This document shows positions 18,131-28,073 of a stretch of DNA of 64,000 bases, in pieces. The position numbers were made by a program, and so were the translations under genes. The notes below the pieces were generated by a model. It worked only from the letters and a program-made list of their open reading frames with translations, did not search any database and had not been told where the DNA came from. Within the stretch, counting starts at the first letter, position 1. Each line of letters starts with the position of its first letter. Source of the stretch: Desulfonatronovibrio hydrogenovorans DSM 9292 (GTDB lineage Bacteria; Desulfobacterota; Desulfovibrionia; Desulfovibrionales; Desulfonatronovibrionaceae); NCBI RefSeq assembly GCF_000686525.1, contig NZ_JMKT01000011.1:62001-126000 (forward strand). The letters are read 5' to 3'.

Positions 18131-19378
18131 CTACTTGTTCATCATATCCAAAAACTCTTTATTGTTTTTGGTACCTTTCATCTTATCAAGCAGAAATTCC
18201 ATACTGTCAATAGGGTTCATGGGTGCAAGCACCTTGCGCAGGATCCAGACCTTGTTCAGGGTCTCGGGCTCCAGGAGCAGGTCCTCCTTGCGGGTGCCCG
18301 AGCGGTTCATATCAATGGCCGGATAGACCCGCTTATCAGCCAGATGTCGATCCAGGTATATTTCCATGTTTCCGGTACCCTTGAATTCCTCAAAAATGAC
18401 CTCATCCATTCTAGATCCAGTGTCAATGAGAGCTGTGGCCAGGATGGTCAGGCTCCCGCCTTCTTCAATGTTTCTGGCTGCCCCGAAAAACCTTTTGGGC
18501 CGCTGCAGGGCATTGGAATCAAGTCCGCCCGACAAAACCCTTCCTGAAGAAGGAGTCACTGTATTATAGGCCCGGCCGAGCCGGGTAATGCTGTCCAAAA
18601 GAATGACAACGTCCTTTTTCCTCTCAACCAGCCTCTTGGCCTTTTCAAGTACCATTTCAGCCACCTGGACATGTCTCTGGGGGGGCTCATCAAAGGTTGA
18701 GCTGACCACTTCGGCCTTGACGGTCCGTTCCATATCCGTGACTTCTTCAGGCCGTTCGTCAATGAGCAGGACCAGCATGAACACGTCAGGATGGTTGGCA
18801 TTGATGGAATTGGCAATATTTTGCAGAAGCACGGTTTTTCCAGTCCTGGGGGGGGCCACAATAAGGCCCCTTTGCCCTTTGCCGATGGGAGTAAGAAGAT
18901 CCACAATCCTGGTGGAATAGTTATCAGCCCCGTTTTCCATGCGGTAGCGCTCATCAGGATAGATGGGGGTGAGGTTGTCGAACAGGACCAGGGTCTTGGA
19001 TTCAGCCGGATCGCCAAACCCGACCTCATTGACCCTTAACAGGGCGAAATACCGTTCACCCTCTTTGGGCGGACGGATCTGGCCGGAAACAACATCACCG
19101 GTCCTGAGACCGAACTTTCTTATCTGAGAAGGAGACACATAAATATCGTCAGGTCCGGGCATGAAACTGTACATGGGTGAGCGTAGAAAGCCAAAGCCGT
19201 CCGGCAGTATCTCCAGGACTCCCTCTCCAAATACCGAACCGTTTTGGGAAGCACAGGACTGAAGAATGGCAAAGATTAGTTCCTGCTTTCTGAGGCCGCT
19301 GGGATTCTCAATATCGAATTCCTTGGCCAGTTTCATCAGCTCCGGCATGGATTTGGTTTTAAGTTCGGACAAATTCAT
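18131..19378 (-). CDS. rho: Transcription termination factor Rho
   Basis: 415 residues. The N-terminal helical domain is followed by the RNA-binding cold-shock-like domain with GFGFLRSP. The ATPase has Walker [13 protein letters not shown], Walker [17 protein letters not shown], and the Q/R-loop SGGLDSNAL. It is a hexameric RNA helicase that ends transcription. I chose ATG 19378, which has AGGAG 9 nt upstream, over the TTG at 19384. Confidence 0.97.
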   Translation of the reverse strand: MNLSELKTKSMPELMKLAKEFDIENPSGLRKQELIFAILQSCASQNGSVFGEGVLEILPDGFGFLRSPMYSFMPGPDDIYVSPSQIRKFGLRTGDVVSGQIRPPKEGERYFALLRVNEVGFGDPAESKTLVLFDNLTPIYPDERYRMENGADNYSTRIVDLLTPIGKGQRGLIVAPPRTGKTVLLQNIANSINANHPDVFMLVLLIDERPEEVTDMERTVKAEVVSSTFDEPPQRHVQVAEMVLEKAKRLVERKKDVVILLDSITRLGRAYNTVTPSSGRVLSGGLDSNALQRPKRFFGAARNIEEGGSLTILATALIDTGSRMDEVIFEEFKGTGNMEIYLDRHLADKRVYPAIDMNRSGTRKEDLLLEPETLNKVWILRKVLAPMNPIDSMEFLLDKMKGTKNNKEFLDMMNK

Positions 19379-19770
19379 GAACAAAGTCTCCTGAAAAGTT
19401 GTGATGCTTATTAAAGGGTTTATAAATCAGGATAGAAACAGACCGGACCATGGCCGGTCAAAATCGAATCCAGGGCAGCCGGATCTAAAGACAACGGATG
19501 ATCAGCCGTTTCCTATGATTCCTGCCCGTTCCACTCCATATGATATGAGAAATAACTTTCAAGTCCGGACAACGGTGCAGTTCATCTACACCGGCCGACA
19601 TGGCTAACATAAAAATCTATTTAAATACTAAACTTGTGAAGGATATATGAATCCTGGTCGGTTGGGTATGAGGAACGGGCGGTACGCTGGCGCGCTACCC
19701 ATCTTGAAACGGTCTGTATGCCCTTAACTAGGAGCAGTATATGATTCAGTTTTTTCTTTGGCAAGCCTTT
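19379..19770. other. Gap between carD (3' end) and rho (5' leader)
   Basis: No convincing gene in this 390-bp gap. The part next to rho is the likely rho leader and promoter region on the minus strand. At 19650-19720 there are nested complementary segments (TGGGTA with TACCCA; GGTACGC with GCGCGCTACC), suggesting a folded RNA on either strand. A short hairpin followed by T residues on the plus strand (19763-19787) overlaps the end of carD. Confidence 0.4.
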
Positions 19771-20301
19771 TTAGGCTTCTTTTTTTTCCTCTGGCTGGTT
19801 CTGTTCGCTCAGGACATCGGAAAAAAGTTCCTCAACCTTGGACTTGGCCTGACTCTGATCCACGGACAGGGCATAGGACAATTCCATGGAAATAAGGCCC
19901 ATGGCCTGCTCCAGGAGTCTTCGTTCACCAAAGGAAAGCTCCTTGTCCTTGCTGATGAGGAACAGTTCCTTGAGCACATAAGCAACGTCTCTTAAGTCCT
20001 TGCTCTTGAGCTTGTCAGAGTATTCCCGGTATCGTCTGTTCCAGTTCTGGCCGGAATATCCGGTAAAATCCGATCGATCTTCCAGGTAAGCCAGAATGGA
20101 CATCCCCTGTTTCTTGTCGCTTACAGAGCGCAGTCCGACATTTTCCGCATTGCTGACCGGGACCATGAGGGTCACATTATTACTGAGGATGCGGACAATA
20201 TAGAGCCTGGTCGTGATCCCGCCCACGTCCTGTTCCTCAATTTTTTCCACTTTGCCCACGCCTTGGGCCGGATAAACAACTAATTCTCCGACTGAAAACA
20301 C
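19771..20301 (-). CDS. carD: CarD/CdnL family RNA polymerase-binding regulator
   Basis: 176 residues. The N-terminal Tudor-like RNA polymerase-interaction domain (MFSVGELVVYPAQGVGKVEKIE) is followed by a helical domain with FGERRLLEQAMGLISMELS. CarD proteins stabilise open complexes at promoters, especially of rRNA genes. The start is GTG 20301, 8 nt after GGAGG. The C-terminus is Glu/Lys-rich. It is monocistronic by spacing. Confidence 0.93.
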   Translation of the reverse strand: MFSVGELVVYPAQGVGKVEKIEEQDVGGITTRLYIVRILSNNVTLMVPVSNAENVGLRSVSDKKQGMSILAYLEDRSDFTGYSGQNWNRRYREYSDKLKSKDLRDVAYVLKELFLISKDKELSFGERRLLEQAMGLISMELSYALSVDQSQAKSKVEELFSDVLSEQNQPEEKKEA

Positions 20302-20596
20302 TTTCTTACCTCCAAAGACCCGTACTCAGTGCTGCGATTCAGCAGAAACCTGTCTCATAAACAACTGCCCGGCAGTTGCATAGCTGTGCATTTCTGCCGA
20401 GCATCTGAATTTGCCATAACAGACAGCGGGCCGTAAAAAGACGAGACAAAATTTTTTGACATGCATCATGCCCCTGAATAAGAGATATATCCTAAATACG
20501 CTGAATAGTCCATTGGTATATGGATGGAATTTTCAAGGTAAATGGAGCAGCAGGGGCAAAAGGCACGGCTCTGGATAGAAGGCCCGGTTAAACTGC

Positions 20597-21184
20597 TCAA
20601 AGGCTGGTTCCGGCCTTTTCCAGGCCGTGGCTGCAGAATATCCGCAACCCGTGGACTGCCTTTTCAACCGTGCTGTCCTTGAGTTCCAGCTCTGCAGGTG
20701 AAAATTTGCTCAACACGTAATCAGCCAGGTCAGCTCCATCTTCAGGTCGGCCCACCCCGAACCTGAGCCTGGCAAAATCCCTGGTGCCCAGGTGGCTGGC
20801 AATGGACCGGAGGCCATTGTGACCGGCCAGGCCTCCGCCTTGCTTGAAGCGCAGGCTTCCCAGAGGCAGATCGACCTCGTCATGGACGATCAAAAGCCGG
20901 TCAATTTCCAGCATGGTCCTGGAATAAATCCTGGATACGGCTGTTCCGCTCCGGTTCATAAAGGTCAGGGGCTTTAACAGGAGCCAGGTGCCGCTGAAAC
21001 TGGAGCTGGTCCATTCCCAGACTATGACATCTCTGGATTCAGACTTGAGCCTGACCTGATCACCCGGGATCTTTTCCTGAGATGCAATCAAACGGTCTAT
21101 GACCATGAAACCTGCGTTATGGCGGGTCCTGGCATACCCTGGACCTGGATTGCCCAGACCTGCGATTATTCCGGAAATACCCAT
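20597..21184 (-). CDS. pth: Peptidyl-tRNA hydrolase
   Basis: 195 residues. It releases tRNA from peptidyl-tRNAs lost from ribosomes. Family motifs are GIIAGLGNPGPGYARTRHNAG (catalytic His), LLKPLTFMNRSG, LIVHDEVDLPLGSLRFKQGGGLAGHNGL and FARLRFGVGRP. I chose ATG 21184 so that the family N-terminus follows directly; a longer frame to 21265 adds 27 unrelated residues. It is the last gene of the ispE/tRNA-Gln/prs/rplY/pth run, with a terminator between it and rplY. Confidence 0.93.
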   Translation of the reverse strand: MGISGIIAGLGNPGPGYARTRHNAGFMVIDRLIASQEKIPGDQVRLKSESRDVIVWEWTSSSFSGTWLLLKPLTFMNRSGTAVSRIYSRTMLEIDRLLIVHDEVDLPLGSLRFKQGGGLAGHNGLRSIASHLGTRDFARLRFGVGRPEDGADLADYVLSKFSPAELELKDSTVEKAVHGLRIFCSHGLEKAGTSL

Positions 21185-21263
21185 GGCAGCATGTTGTCCA
21201 GTTTGTTCATTTCCCTGGCAGCCCTCTGTCCAGATCCCCTGTAGACCCCAAAAAGGCTTGTGC

Positions 21264-21289
21264 AAAAAAAAGCCCCTGAGCAGGGGCTT
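21264..21289 (-). terminator. Rho-independent terminator after rplY
   Basis: AAGCCCCTG pairs with CAGGGGCTT around a 2-nt loop and is followed on the minus strand by seven T residues. It separates rplY from pth, so pth needs read-through or its own promoter. Confidence 0.85.
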
Positions 21290-21316
21290 GGGGAAATATG
21301 GACGTCAAAAGCAGGG

Positions 21317-21964
21317 CTATTCTTCCTGATCTGAAGCTTCTTCTTCAGGTGATTCAGCGCCTTCCTCTTCAGTCTCAGCCTCGGGCTCGGCCTTTTCCTG
21401 GTAAGGAGGCACAAGACCAACAACAGCAAAGTTTTCTTCGTACTCGGCTCTGGCCCCGGATGGGAGCTTGATGTCATCAATGTTTATATTGTCTCCAATT
21501 TCAAGCTTGCTGACATCAATGAGCACCTGGTTGGGGATATTGACGGGCAGACAGGTCAGATCAAGATGCTGCCGGTAAATCTCCATGACTCCTCCGTCTT
21601 CAGCACCCTTGGGCTTGCCAGTGATTTCCACCGGAACTGAAACAGTCACTTCCTTGGTCAGGTCTACCCCATAGAAATCAATATGGATGAAAACTGTCTT
21701 GTAAGGATGTTTGTCCACGGACCAGATCAGGGCCGGAATCTTGACTGTTTCATTGTCCTTTTCAAATTCCAGCTCAACCACCGAGGTTGACCCTGCTTTG
21801 AGCCAGACCTTGTGAAACAGGCCGTTTCTGACTTTCAGAGAAATGTTTTCTCCCTGGGGATTATAAAAGACCGCCGGGATATAATCGTTGGCTCGAAGCT
21901 TTTTGGCAGCTTCCTTGCCTCTTTTTTCTCTCAGTTCCACCTGTAAATTGACAAGCTCGGACAT
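21317..21964 (-). CDS. rplY: Large ribosomal subunit protein L25 (Ctc form)
   Basis: 215 residues. An N-terminal L25 domain (LREKRGKEAAKKLRANDYIPAVFY) binds 5S rRNA. A C-terminal TL5 beta domain (about 95-185) is followed by an acidic tail rich in Glu. This long two-domain form is the general stress protein Ctc type. GGAGAACAGG lies just before the ATG. It is 47 nt downstream of prs. Confidence 0.95.
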   Translation of the reverse strand: MSELVNLQVELREKRGKEAAKKLRANDYIPAVFYNPQGENISLKVRNGLFHKVWLKAGSTSVVELEFEKDNETVKIPALIWSVDKHPYKTVFIHIDFYGVDLTKEVTVSVPVEITGKPKGAEDGGVMEIYRQHLDLTCLPVNIPNQVLIDVSKLEIGDNINIDDIKLPSGARAEYEENFAVVGLVPPYQEKAEPEAETEEEGAESPEEEASDQEE

Positions 21965-22011
21965 CCTGTTCTCCTTATTTTGCGTAAAGCGAATTATATT
22001 TTAGATACGCA

Positions 22012-22965
22012 CTAATGTGAAAAAAGTACACTCACAGATGATTCTGTGTGAATGTTGTGTATGGCCTTGGCCAGCAGGCTGGCCACTGAAATAACCCTGA
22101 ATTTGGAAGATGCTTTGGCCTTTTCCGATAAAGGGATGGTGTCAGTGACTACTATCTCTGAAAAACAGGATTTTTCCAGCCTTTCAACTGCCGGACCTGA
22201 AAGCACGGGATGGGTGGCACAGGCCAGGACCCGGCTGGCTCCTTTTTCAGTGAGGACCTTGGCTGCTTCGACCATTGTTCCACCGGTGTCGATCATGTCA
22301 TCCAGGACAATAGCCACTTTGTCCTTGACGTCTCCGATGACCCGCATGGCCTGAGATTTATTGGGGGCGTCCCGCCTTTTGTCGATGATGGCCAGCTCAG
22401 CCCCGATTCTCTTGGCATAGGCCCTGGCCCTTTCAGTTCCTCCGGCATCAGGAGAAACCACCACTGCCTGATCACCGAACTGTTTCAGATAGGTCAGCAG
22501 GACTTCAGCAGCAAAAAGATTGTCTACAGGAATATTGAAAAAGCCCTGGATCTGGCCGGAATGGAGATCTATGGTCAGCAGCCTGTTTACCCCGGAAATA
22601 TTAATGATATCCGCAACAAGCTTGGCGCTGATGGGAACCCTGGGCACCACTTTCCGGTCCTGTCTGGCATATCCGTAATATGGAACAACCGCAGTGACTC
22701 GGCCCACACTGGCTCTTTTCAAAGCATCAAGCATGAGAAAGAGTTCCATAAGGTTGTGATTGACCGGCGCACAGGTGGGCTGGACCACAAAGACGTCGTC
22801 CCCCCGGACATTATCCCCGATTTCAATCCGGCTTTCACCGTCGCTGAAGGTGCAGACAAGGGTGGGACTCAAGGTCATTCCAAGGTGGTCGCATATGCCC
22901 CGGGCAAGTTCCGGGTTTGCGTTGCCGGTGATTATTTTAAGCTCTCGGTGTCCAGGCATGGACAT
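22012..22965 (-). CDS. prs: Ribose-phosphate pyrophosphokinase (PRPP synthase)
   Basis: 317 residues. It makes PRPP from ribose-5-phosphate and ATP for nucleotide, His and Trp synthesis. Motifs are GNANPELA, the flexible loop [22 protein letters not shown], and the PRPP site [13 protein letters not shown] chose ATG 22965, with GAGG at 22969-22972 just upstream, over ATG 22974, which sits 2 nt from the tRNA 3' end. ATG 22959 is also possible. The Shine-Dalgarno lies immediately after the tRNA-Gln CCA. Confidence 0.95.
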   Translation of the reverse strand: MSMPGHRELKIITGNANPELARGICDHLGMTLSPTLVCTFSDGESRIEIGDNVRGDDVFVVQPTCAPVNHNLMELFLMLDALKRASVGRVTAVVPYYGYARQDRKVVPRVPISAKLVADIINISGVNRLLTIDLHSGQIQGFFNIPVDNLFAAEVLLTYLKQFGDQAVVVSPDAGGTERARAYAKRIGAELAIIDKRRDAPNKSQAMRVIGDVKDKVAIVLDDMIDTGGTMVEAAKVLTEKGASRVLACATHPVLSGPAVERLEKSCFSEIVVTDTIPLSEKAKASSKFRVISVASLLAKAIHNIHTESSVSVLFSH

Positions 22966-22975
22966 GATCCTCATT

Positions 22976-23050
22976 TGGCTGGGGCGGAAGGATTCGAACC
23001 CTCGAATGACGGGACCAAAACCCGTTGCCTTACCGCTTGGCTACGCCCCA
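22976..23050 (-). tRNA. tRNA-Gln(TTG)
   Basis: 75 nt with all arms. The acceptor is TGGGGCG paired with CGCCCCA, then G-CCA; the T arm is GAGGG-TTCGAAT-CCTTC, and the anticodon loop is TTTTGGT with anticodon TTG. CCA is encoded. It lies between ispE and prs on the same strand with gaps of only 4 and about 10 nt, so it is probably excised from their shared transcript. Confidence 0.96.
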
Positions 23051-23054
23051 GCAA

Positions 23055-23924
23055 TTACAAATTATAATAATAAAATGGTATGGAGCGGCTATCCAACAGG
23101 CAACAGGCATTAAAGGCACGGTCCTGATCCCTGAACCAGGCCGTCAGACTTGAACCTGAACCGCTCATGACGCATGCACCAGCACCCGATTCAAGCATGG
23201 CAAGTTTGATCTTGCGGATCTCTGGAAAGGCTTTGAAGACGATTTCTTCAAAACTGTTGCTAAAAACCGGCTGCTCCTCAAGACGGGAAGCTTTATCTGT
23301 TGTAGGCAGGCTTGTCAAGCTGTCAGACCCTGCTGAGACAGGGTTTTTCTGATGAATATCCCATTGGCTGTAGGCCCAGGCTGTATCAACGTGGAGCCCT
23401 GGACAGATAAGGATCATCTTCAGTCCGTTCAGATCGGTCTTGACCGGGGTCAACACCTCACCGATCCCCTGGACCCTGGCCGGGTGATTTTTGATGAAAA
23501 AAGGCACGTCAGCCCCAACTCCTGCTGCCAGCCTTAAAATGTCCTTAAGATCCAGCCCTCTGGCCCCGGCCATCTTGTTCAAGGCCAGCAGGATCATTGC
23601 TGCATTGGAACTCCCGCCGCCAAGGCCGGCCCCGGTGGGTATTTTTTTGTGCAGAAATACAGTGAGTCCGGGCCTGAATCCAGTGGCCTGAGCAAAGGCA
23701 GCATAGGCCTTGTGCAGGATGTTCTGCCTGTTTTCAAGTTCAGGAGGGCAGCATTTGAGCCTTAGCCCGGGCTGGGAATTTTCAATGATTTCAACCTGGT
23801 CCCAGGGATTGGCAAGGGGCAGGAAGATTGAGTCAATGTCATGATATCCGTCATTTCTTTTTTTAAGTATCTTCAGGTAGATGTTTATTTTGCATCCTGA
23901 TCGCAGGCTGAACTGTCTGGCCAT
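23055..23924 (-). CDS. ispE: 4-diphosphocytidyl-2-C-methyl-D-erythritol kinase
   Basis: 289 residues. It is a GHMP kinase that phosphorylates CDP-methylerythritol in the non-mevalonate isoprenoid pathway. Visible motifs are KINIYLKILKKRNDGYHDI (catalytic Lys region), PTGAGLGGGSSNAA (ATP-binding) and VMSGSGSSL. It is the first gene of a run with tRNA-Gln, prs and rplY; the tRNA begins 4 nt after its stop. Confidence 0.94.
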   Translation of the reverse strand: MARQFSLRSGCKINIYLKILKKRNDGYHDIDSIFLPLANPWDQVEIIENSQPGLRLKCCPPELENRQNILHKAYAAFAQATGFRPGLTVFLHKKIPTGAGLGGGSSNAAMILLALNKMAGARGLDLKDILRLAAGVGADVPFFIKNHPARVQGIGEVLTPVKTDLNGLKMILICPGLHVDTAWAYSQWDIHQKNPVSAGSDSLTSLPTTDKASRLEEQPVFSNSFEEIVFKAFPEIRKIKLAMLESGAGACVMSGSGSSLTAWFRDQDRAFNACCLLDSRSIPFYYYNL

Positions 23925-23988
23925 GTCTCTCCTTGTATCACCTGTCCCGGATCACTCCGGTGCAATCCGGGACAGGCCTGGGATATCC

Positions 23989-25410
23989 TCAGTTGTCCAG
24001 AGGTATGGTCCGGAACAGGTTTTGCCCCTGCCGGTTGATGAGGAGCATAAGCACATTTTTCGGCCTGGCATCTTCGTTCAGGATCCGGTTGAACTCCTGA
24101 ACACTGTTTACCTGCCTGCCATTGGCCTGCAGAATCAGGTCGCCAGACACAATATCAGCTCTATGGGCCTTGGAGCCGGATTCCACCTGAGAAACCAGCA
24201 GTCCTCTGGGGCTGTCCAGTCCCAGGGCTGAAGCCTCTTCCGGGCTGGGCGGTCTTATGGACAGTCCAAGCTCGGTTTCCCTGGTTTCTTCGGGCTCGAC
24301 CCTCTGGGTTCCGGCCAGTCGCTGGGTGTCCCTTTCACCCAGAGTAACGGAAAGGCTGACGGTTTCCCCGTCGCGCCAGATGGTTATCCGGGTTTCTGAT
24401 CCAGGAGCAATACCGCCGATCCTTCTGGTCAAATCAGTGGAGTTCTCCACCGGCAGGTCATTGATGGCCAGGATGACATCTCCGGCCTGAATCCCTGCCT
24501 GTTCAGCCGGATCACCCTGGGTCACCCCGGCCACCAGGGCACCTTTGGCTTCATCCAGGCCCAGGGCCCTGGCTGTATTTTCGTCCAGATTCTGAATGGT
24601 GACTCCCAGCCAGCCCCGGCTCACCTTTTGATCTGTTTGGAGCTGCTGGATAATATCCTGGGCCATGGTGCTGGGGATGGCAAAGCCGATTCCCTGGCCA
24701 GCCGCAACAATGGCTGTATTGATCCCGATAACCTCGCCCTTGAGGTTCAGCAGCGGGCCTCCGCTGTTGCCGGGATTGATGGAGGCATCGGTCTGAATGA
24801 AGTTATCGTAGGGCCCGGCTCCGATTATTCTGCCTTTGGCACTGATTATGCCGGCGGTAACTGTATGGCTGAGGCCAAAGGGATTGCCAATGGCCACGAC
24901 CCATTCACCGACCCTCAGCTTTTCAGAATCCCCGAATTTAAGGACTGGAAGATCAATGTCTGTTTCGATTTTGAGCAGAGCCAGATCTGTTTCAGGGTCA
25001 GACCCTATGACCTGGGCGTCGAAATTTCGGTCGCTTCCCTCTATCTGGAAGGTGACCTTGATCTGGTCAGCCCCGGCAATGACATGGTTGTTGGTCACAA
25101 TATAGCCGTCCTGGGAGATTATGAAGCCGGACCCCAGTGAACGCTGCTCCTGGGGGCCTCTTTCCGGTTCACCAAAAAAGCGTTCAAACTGGTCAAAGAA
25201 ATCTTCAAAGGGATGTCTCCGTTCCGGGAAACCGCGGAAAAATTGCCTTATGTCCGGTCGCTCCACCAGCTTGACAGTGCTGATATTGACCACTGCTTGG
25301 CCTGACTTTTCTGCCAGATCAGCAAACTGGGGAAGTCCTGCCCAGGATGTCTGGCTGAGCAGGAAAAAAGATATAAAGAAAAAAATAAAGCTCAATAAGA
25401 ATCTACGCAT
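23989..25410 (-). CDS. DegP/HtrA-type periplasmic serine protease
   Basis: 473 residues. A signal peptide (MRRFLLSFIFFFISFF...SWA) is followed by the protease domain with catalytic His109 (TNNHVIAGA), Asp142 (DPETDLALLKI) and Ser216 (NPGNSGGPL). Two PDZ domains follow (about 260-350 and 370-470). The family degrades or refolds damaged envelope proteins. I chose ATG 25410, with GGAGGA 5 nt upstream, not the frame's first codon. A Phe/Arg-rich loop (60-90) corresponds to the LA loop. The gene is transcribed away from fadD. Confidence 0.94.
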   Translation of the reverse strand: MRRFLLSFIFFFISFFLLSQTSWAGLPQFADLAEKSGQAVVNISTVKLVERPDIRQFFRGFPERRHPFEDFFDQFERFFGEPERGPQEQRSLGSGFIISQDGYIVTNNHVIAGADQIKVTFQIEGSDRNFDAQVIGSDPETDLALLKIETDIDLPVLKFGDSEKLRVGEWVVAIGNPFGLSHTVTAGIISAKGRIIGAGPYDNFIQTDASINPGNSGGPLLNLKGEVIGINTAIVAAGQGIGFAIPSTMAQDIIQQLQTDQKVSRGWLGVTIQNLDENTARALGLDEAKGALVAGVTQGDPAEQAGIQAGDVILAINDLPVENSTDLTRRIGGIAPGSETRITIWRDGETVSLSVTLGERDTQRLAGTQRVEPEETRETELGLSIRPPSPEEASALGLDSPRGLLVSQVESGSKAHRADIVSGDLILQANGRQVNSVQEFNRILNEDARPKNVLMLLINRQGQNLFRTIPLDN

Positions 25411-25755
25411 TTGTGTCCTCCGAAAAGTCTGGCTCTGGGGCCGTTTTTGCCTGGTTTTTTCAGCCAGAGGCTGGAGCCGCCAGGGAAAGGCCTCAGAAAA
25501 AAACATTGACCGATCCCTTGAGCCGCGGCTAACAATCTGATTGAAAGATCCCTGCACTAAGCTACACTATCCTGACCTTGGCCGGATGTAAAACATTGAT
25601 CATAAAAAGAGAAATTAATACCCAGTGGTTATTTGTAAAGGGCCGGCTGCCTCAGGGGGTGCGGTTCAAAGTTTAAGTTGATTTAACAGGTCTGTTTTCT
25701 TAAGTTTATAATCTTTGTCAGTTTATTTCAATAAAAATCTCATCAGAGGTCATCT
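25411..25755. other. Divergent intergenic region between degP-type gene and acyl-CoA ligase gene
   Basis: 345 bp with no supported gene; it holds the promoters of both flanking genes. A sigma-70-like site toward the acyl-CoA ligase is listed separately. Confidence 0.6.
25683..25712 (+). promoter_or_regulatory. Candidate sigma-70 promoter for the acyl-CoA ligase gene
   Basis: TTAACA at 25683-25688 and a perfect TATAAT at 25707-25712, 18 nt apart, 44 nt before the start codon. Read by eye only. Confidence 0.5.
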
Positions 25756-27453
25756 ATGCAGGAAAACGAAATCGTCCGCCCCTGGCTGAGCAGCTACGAC
25801 CAGGAAGTCAGCCCCAGCCTAGAGTATGAAAATATCCCGGTTTACGAGTACATGGACCGGATTGCCCAGAAATACCCCAACCGCAAGGCCATAGTCTTCA
25901 ACAACTGGAAGATAACCTATAAGAAGCTCAAGGAACTGACCGAAACAATGGCCGCCAACCTCAGGAGTTATGGTCTAAGCCCTGGAGACCGGGTGGCCAT
26001 CATGCTCCCCAACCTGCCCCAGACCATTATTGCCTACTGGGCAGTGCTCAAGGCTGGAGGTGCAGTGGTTATGACCAATCCATTATATATGGAAAAGGAG
26101 ATGCTCCATCATTTCACTGATTCCCAGGCCAAATTTCTGATCACCCTGGACCTGCTCTGGCCCAAGATATCCGGACTGCTTCCCCGTTTTGACCTGAGCA
26201 GGGTTTTTATCACCCGTATTCCGGACTGTCTGCGCTTTCCCCTGACTTTTCTGTATAATCTGAAGGCGCACAGGGACAAAAAGGTGTCCTCCATCCCCTA
26301 TGACAATGAAAAGGTGATTCCCTGGAAAAAACTGGTTCAAAAGGGGGAGGTCTTTATTAAGTATACTCCTGATCCAAAAGAGGATCTGGCTGCTCTGCAG
26401 TATACCGGCGGGACCACCGGCGTATCCAAGGGAGTGATGCTGACCCACTATAATCTGGCAGCCAATGTTGCCCAGTCTGTGGCTATCCTGCACAAGGTGG
26501 GACCGGAAAACACTGTTCTGGGGCTTTTGCCCTATTTTCATATCTACGGCCTGACAGTATGCATCAATTTTGCTACAGCCATCGGAGCTACACTGGCCCC
26601 ATACCCCAGGTTTGTACCCAGAGAAATCCTCAAGGCCATCCAGAAGGTCAAGCCAACTATTTTTCCCTGTGCCCCGGCAGTATTCATGGCTCTTTTGCAG
26701 CAAAAAGATATTGAAAAGTTTGATCTTTCATCGATTAACTACTGTATATCCGGTTCAGCTCCGATCCCTGTGGAGATCATTGAACGGTTCAAAAAGATGA
26801 CCGGGGCTGAAATCATTGAAGGGTACGGTCTGACAGAGGCTTCACCCATCACTCACCTTAATCCCCTGCGGGGCAAGCGCAAGATCGGGTCCATTGGCCT
26901 GCCCTTTCCTGATACTGATTCGGCCATCGTGGACATGGAGCTGGGGACACTCAAACTCCCGCCCGGCAAGATTGGGGAGCTGGTGATAAAAGGTCCCCAG
27001 GTGATGAAGGGGTACTGGAATCGACCCGATGAAACAGCTGGAGCCCTGAGGAATAACTGGCTGTATACCGGAGATATCGCCTACATGGATGAAGAGGGCT
27101 ATTTTTATATTGTTGACCGGAAAAAGGACTTGATCATAACCGGGGGATACAATGTCTATCCCCGGGAAATTGATGAAGTTCTGCATGAGCATCCCAAGGT
27201 CAAGGAAGCAGTCAGCGTGGGGATTCCCAGCGAAACCAGAGGGGAAGTGATAAAGGCCTTTATTGTTCCGCAAAACGGAGAAAAGCTGACCCGCTCGGAG
27301 ATCATATCGTTCTGCCGGGAAAAGCTGGCCGGTTTCAAGGTCCCCAAGCAGGTGGAGTTCAGGGATGAACTGCCCAAGACTATTGTGGGCAAAGTGCTGC
27401 GCAGGGCTCTTCGGGAGGAAGAGCTGGAGAAAATCAGGAAAAATGACAACTGA
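25756..27453 (+). CDS. Long-chain fatty acid-CoA ligase (FadD-like)
   Basis: 565 residues of the ANL superfamily. The AMP-binding P-loop is YTGGTTGVSKGVMLTH, the A5 motif GYGLTEASPITH, the A7 region WLYTGDIAYMDEEGYFYIVDRKKDLIITGGYNVYP, and the C-terminal catalytic Lys lies in PKTIVGKVLRR. It would activate fatty acids to acyl-CoA via acyl-AMP. Length and the N-terminal PVYEYMDRIA fit FadD; chain-length preference is not readable. It is followed closely by a zinc-ribbon gene. Confidence 0.9.
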   Translation: MQENEIVRPWLSSYDQEVSPSLEYENIPVYEYMDRIAQKYPNRKAIVFNNWKITYKKLKELTETMAANLRSYGLSPGDRVAIMLPNLPQTIIAYWAVLKAGGAVVMTNPLYMEKEMLHHFTDSQAKFLITLDLLWPKISGLLPRFDLSRVFITRIPDCLRFPLTFLYNLKAHRDKKVSSIPYDNEKVIPWKKLVQKGEVFIKYTPDPKEDLAALQYTGGTTGVSKGVMLTHYNLAANVAQSVAILHKVGPENTVLGLLPYFHIYGLTVCINFATAIGATLAPYPRFVPREILKAIQKVKPTIFPCAPAVFMALLQQKDIEKFDLSSINYCISGSAPIPVEIIERFKKMTGAEIIEGYGLTEASPITHLNPLRGKRKIGSIGLPFPDTDSAIVDMELGTLKLPPGKIGELVIKGPQVMKGYWNRPDETAGALRNNWLYTGDIAYMDEEGYFYIVDRKKDLIITGGYNVYPREIDEVLHEHPKVKEAVSVGIPSETRGEVIKAFIVPQNGEKLTRSEIISFCREKLAGFKVPKQVEFRDELPKTIVGKVLRRALREEELEKIRKNDN

Positions 27454-27470
27454 AGTCTAAAAAGGTTGGT

Positions 27471-27914
27471 GTGGCCATGTTTTGCCAAAAGTGCAGATAT
27501 GTATCCTTTGATCATTTAGGAGCCTGTCCCAAATGCGGACATAACTGGGCTGAGCAGAAGAAAAAACTCGGCATTGACTGGCTCAGGCCCGGAGAAAAGA
27601 GCTGGCTCCAAGTCCGGGAGGACAGGCCTGATTCCGGATCAGCCCCTCCTGGGCCGGACAGAACTGAGCACACTGAGATGACTGATTTTTTTTCAAATGA
27701 TGCCGACCCTGCTGAACAAGGTGCTCTTTCCTCCGGGGCAGACAGGGTCAAAACGAATCTGGAACAGGAGTCCGGAAGAAAGACCGGACTTCCGGATCAG
27801 GATGCCATTTCAGTTCAGGAAAAAAAAGTGTCTGACCAGGGTCTGGAAGAGGAGATCGAATATCCTGAACTGGAGTTTTTTGACCCTGACAAGGACAGGA
27901 AACATAGTTCTTGA
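27471..27914 (+). CDS. Small zinc-ribbon protein with acidic disordered tail
   Basis: 147 residues (145 if ATG 27477 is used). The N-terminus MFCQKCRYVSFDHLGACPKCGHNW has two CxxC pairs forming a zinc ribbon, followed by DWLRPGEKSW. The remaining 110 residues are charged, low-complexity and probably disordered. Function unknown. It starts 17 nt after the acyl-CoA ligase stop with AAAGG upstream, so the two may be one operon. Confidence 0.6.
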   Translation: MAMFCQKCRYVSFDHLGACPKCGHNWAEQKKKLGIDWLRPGEKSWLQVREDRPDSGSAPPGPDRTEHTEMTDFFSNDADPAEQGALSSGADRVKTNLEQESGRKTGLPDQDAISVQEKKVSDQGLEEEIEYPELEFFDPDKDRKHSS

Positions 27915-27950
27915 CTAATATTCCATAAGCTCTTACTAAGGTTTTCTTTC

Positions 27951-28027
<77 letters not shown>

Positions 28028-28036
28028 TAAAATCAA

Positions 28037-28073
28037 GGGGTTACTGAATATAATCAGTAGCCCCATTTTTTTT
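28037..28073 (+). terminator. Rho-independent terminator after tRNA-Arg
   Basis: GGGGTTACTGA pairs with TCAGTAGCCCC (11 bp with one G-T pair) and is followed by A and eight T residues. Confidence 0.9.
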
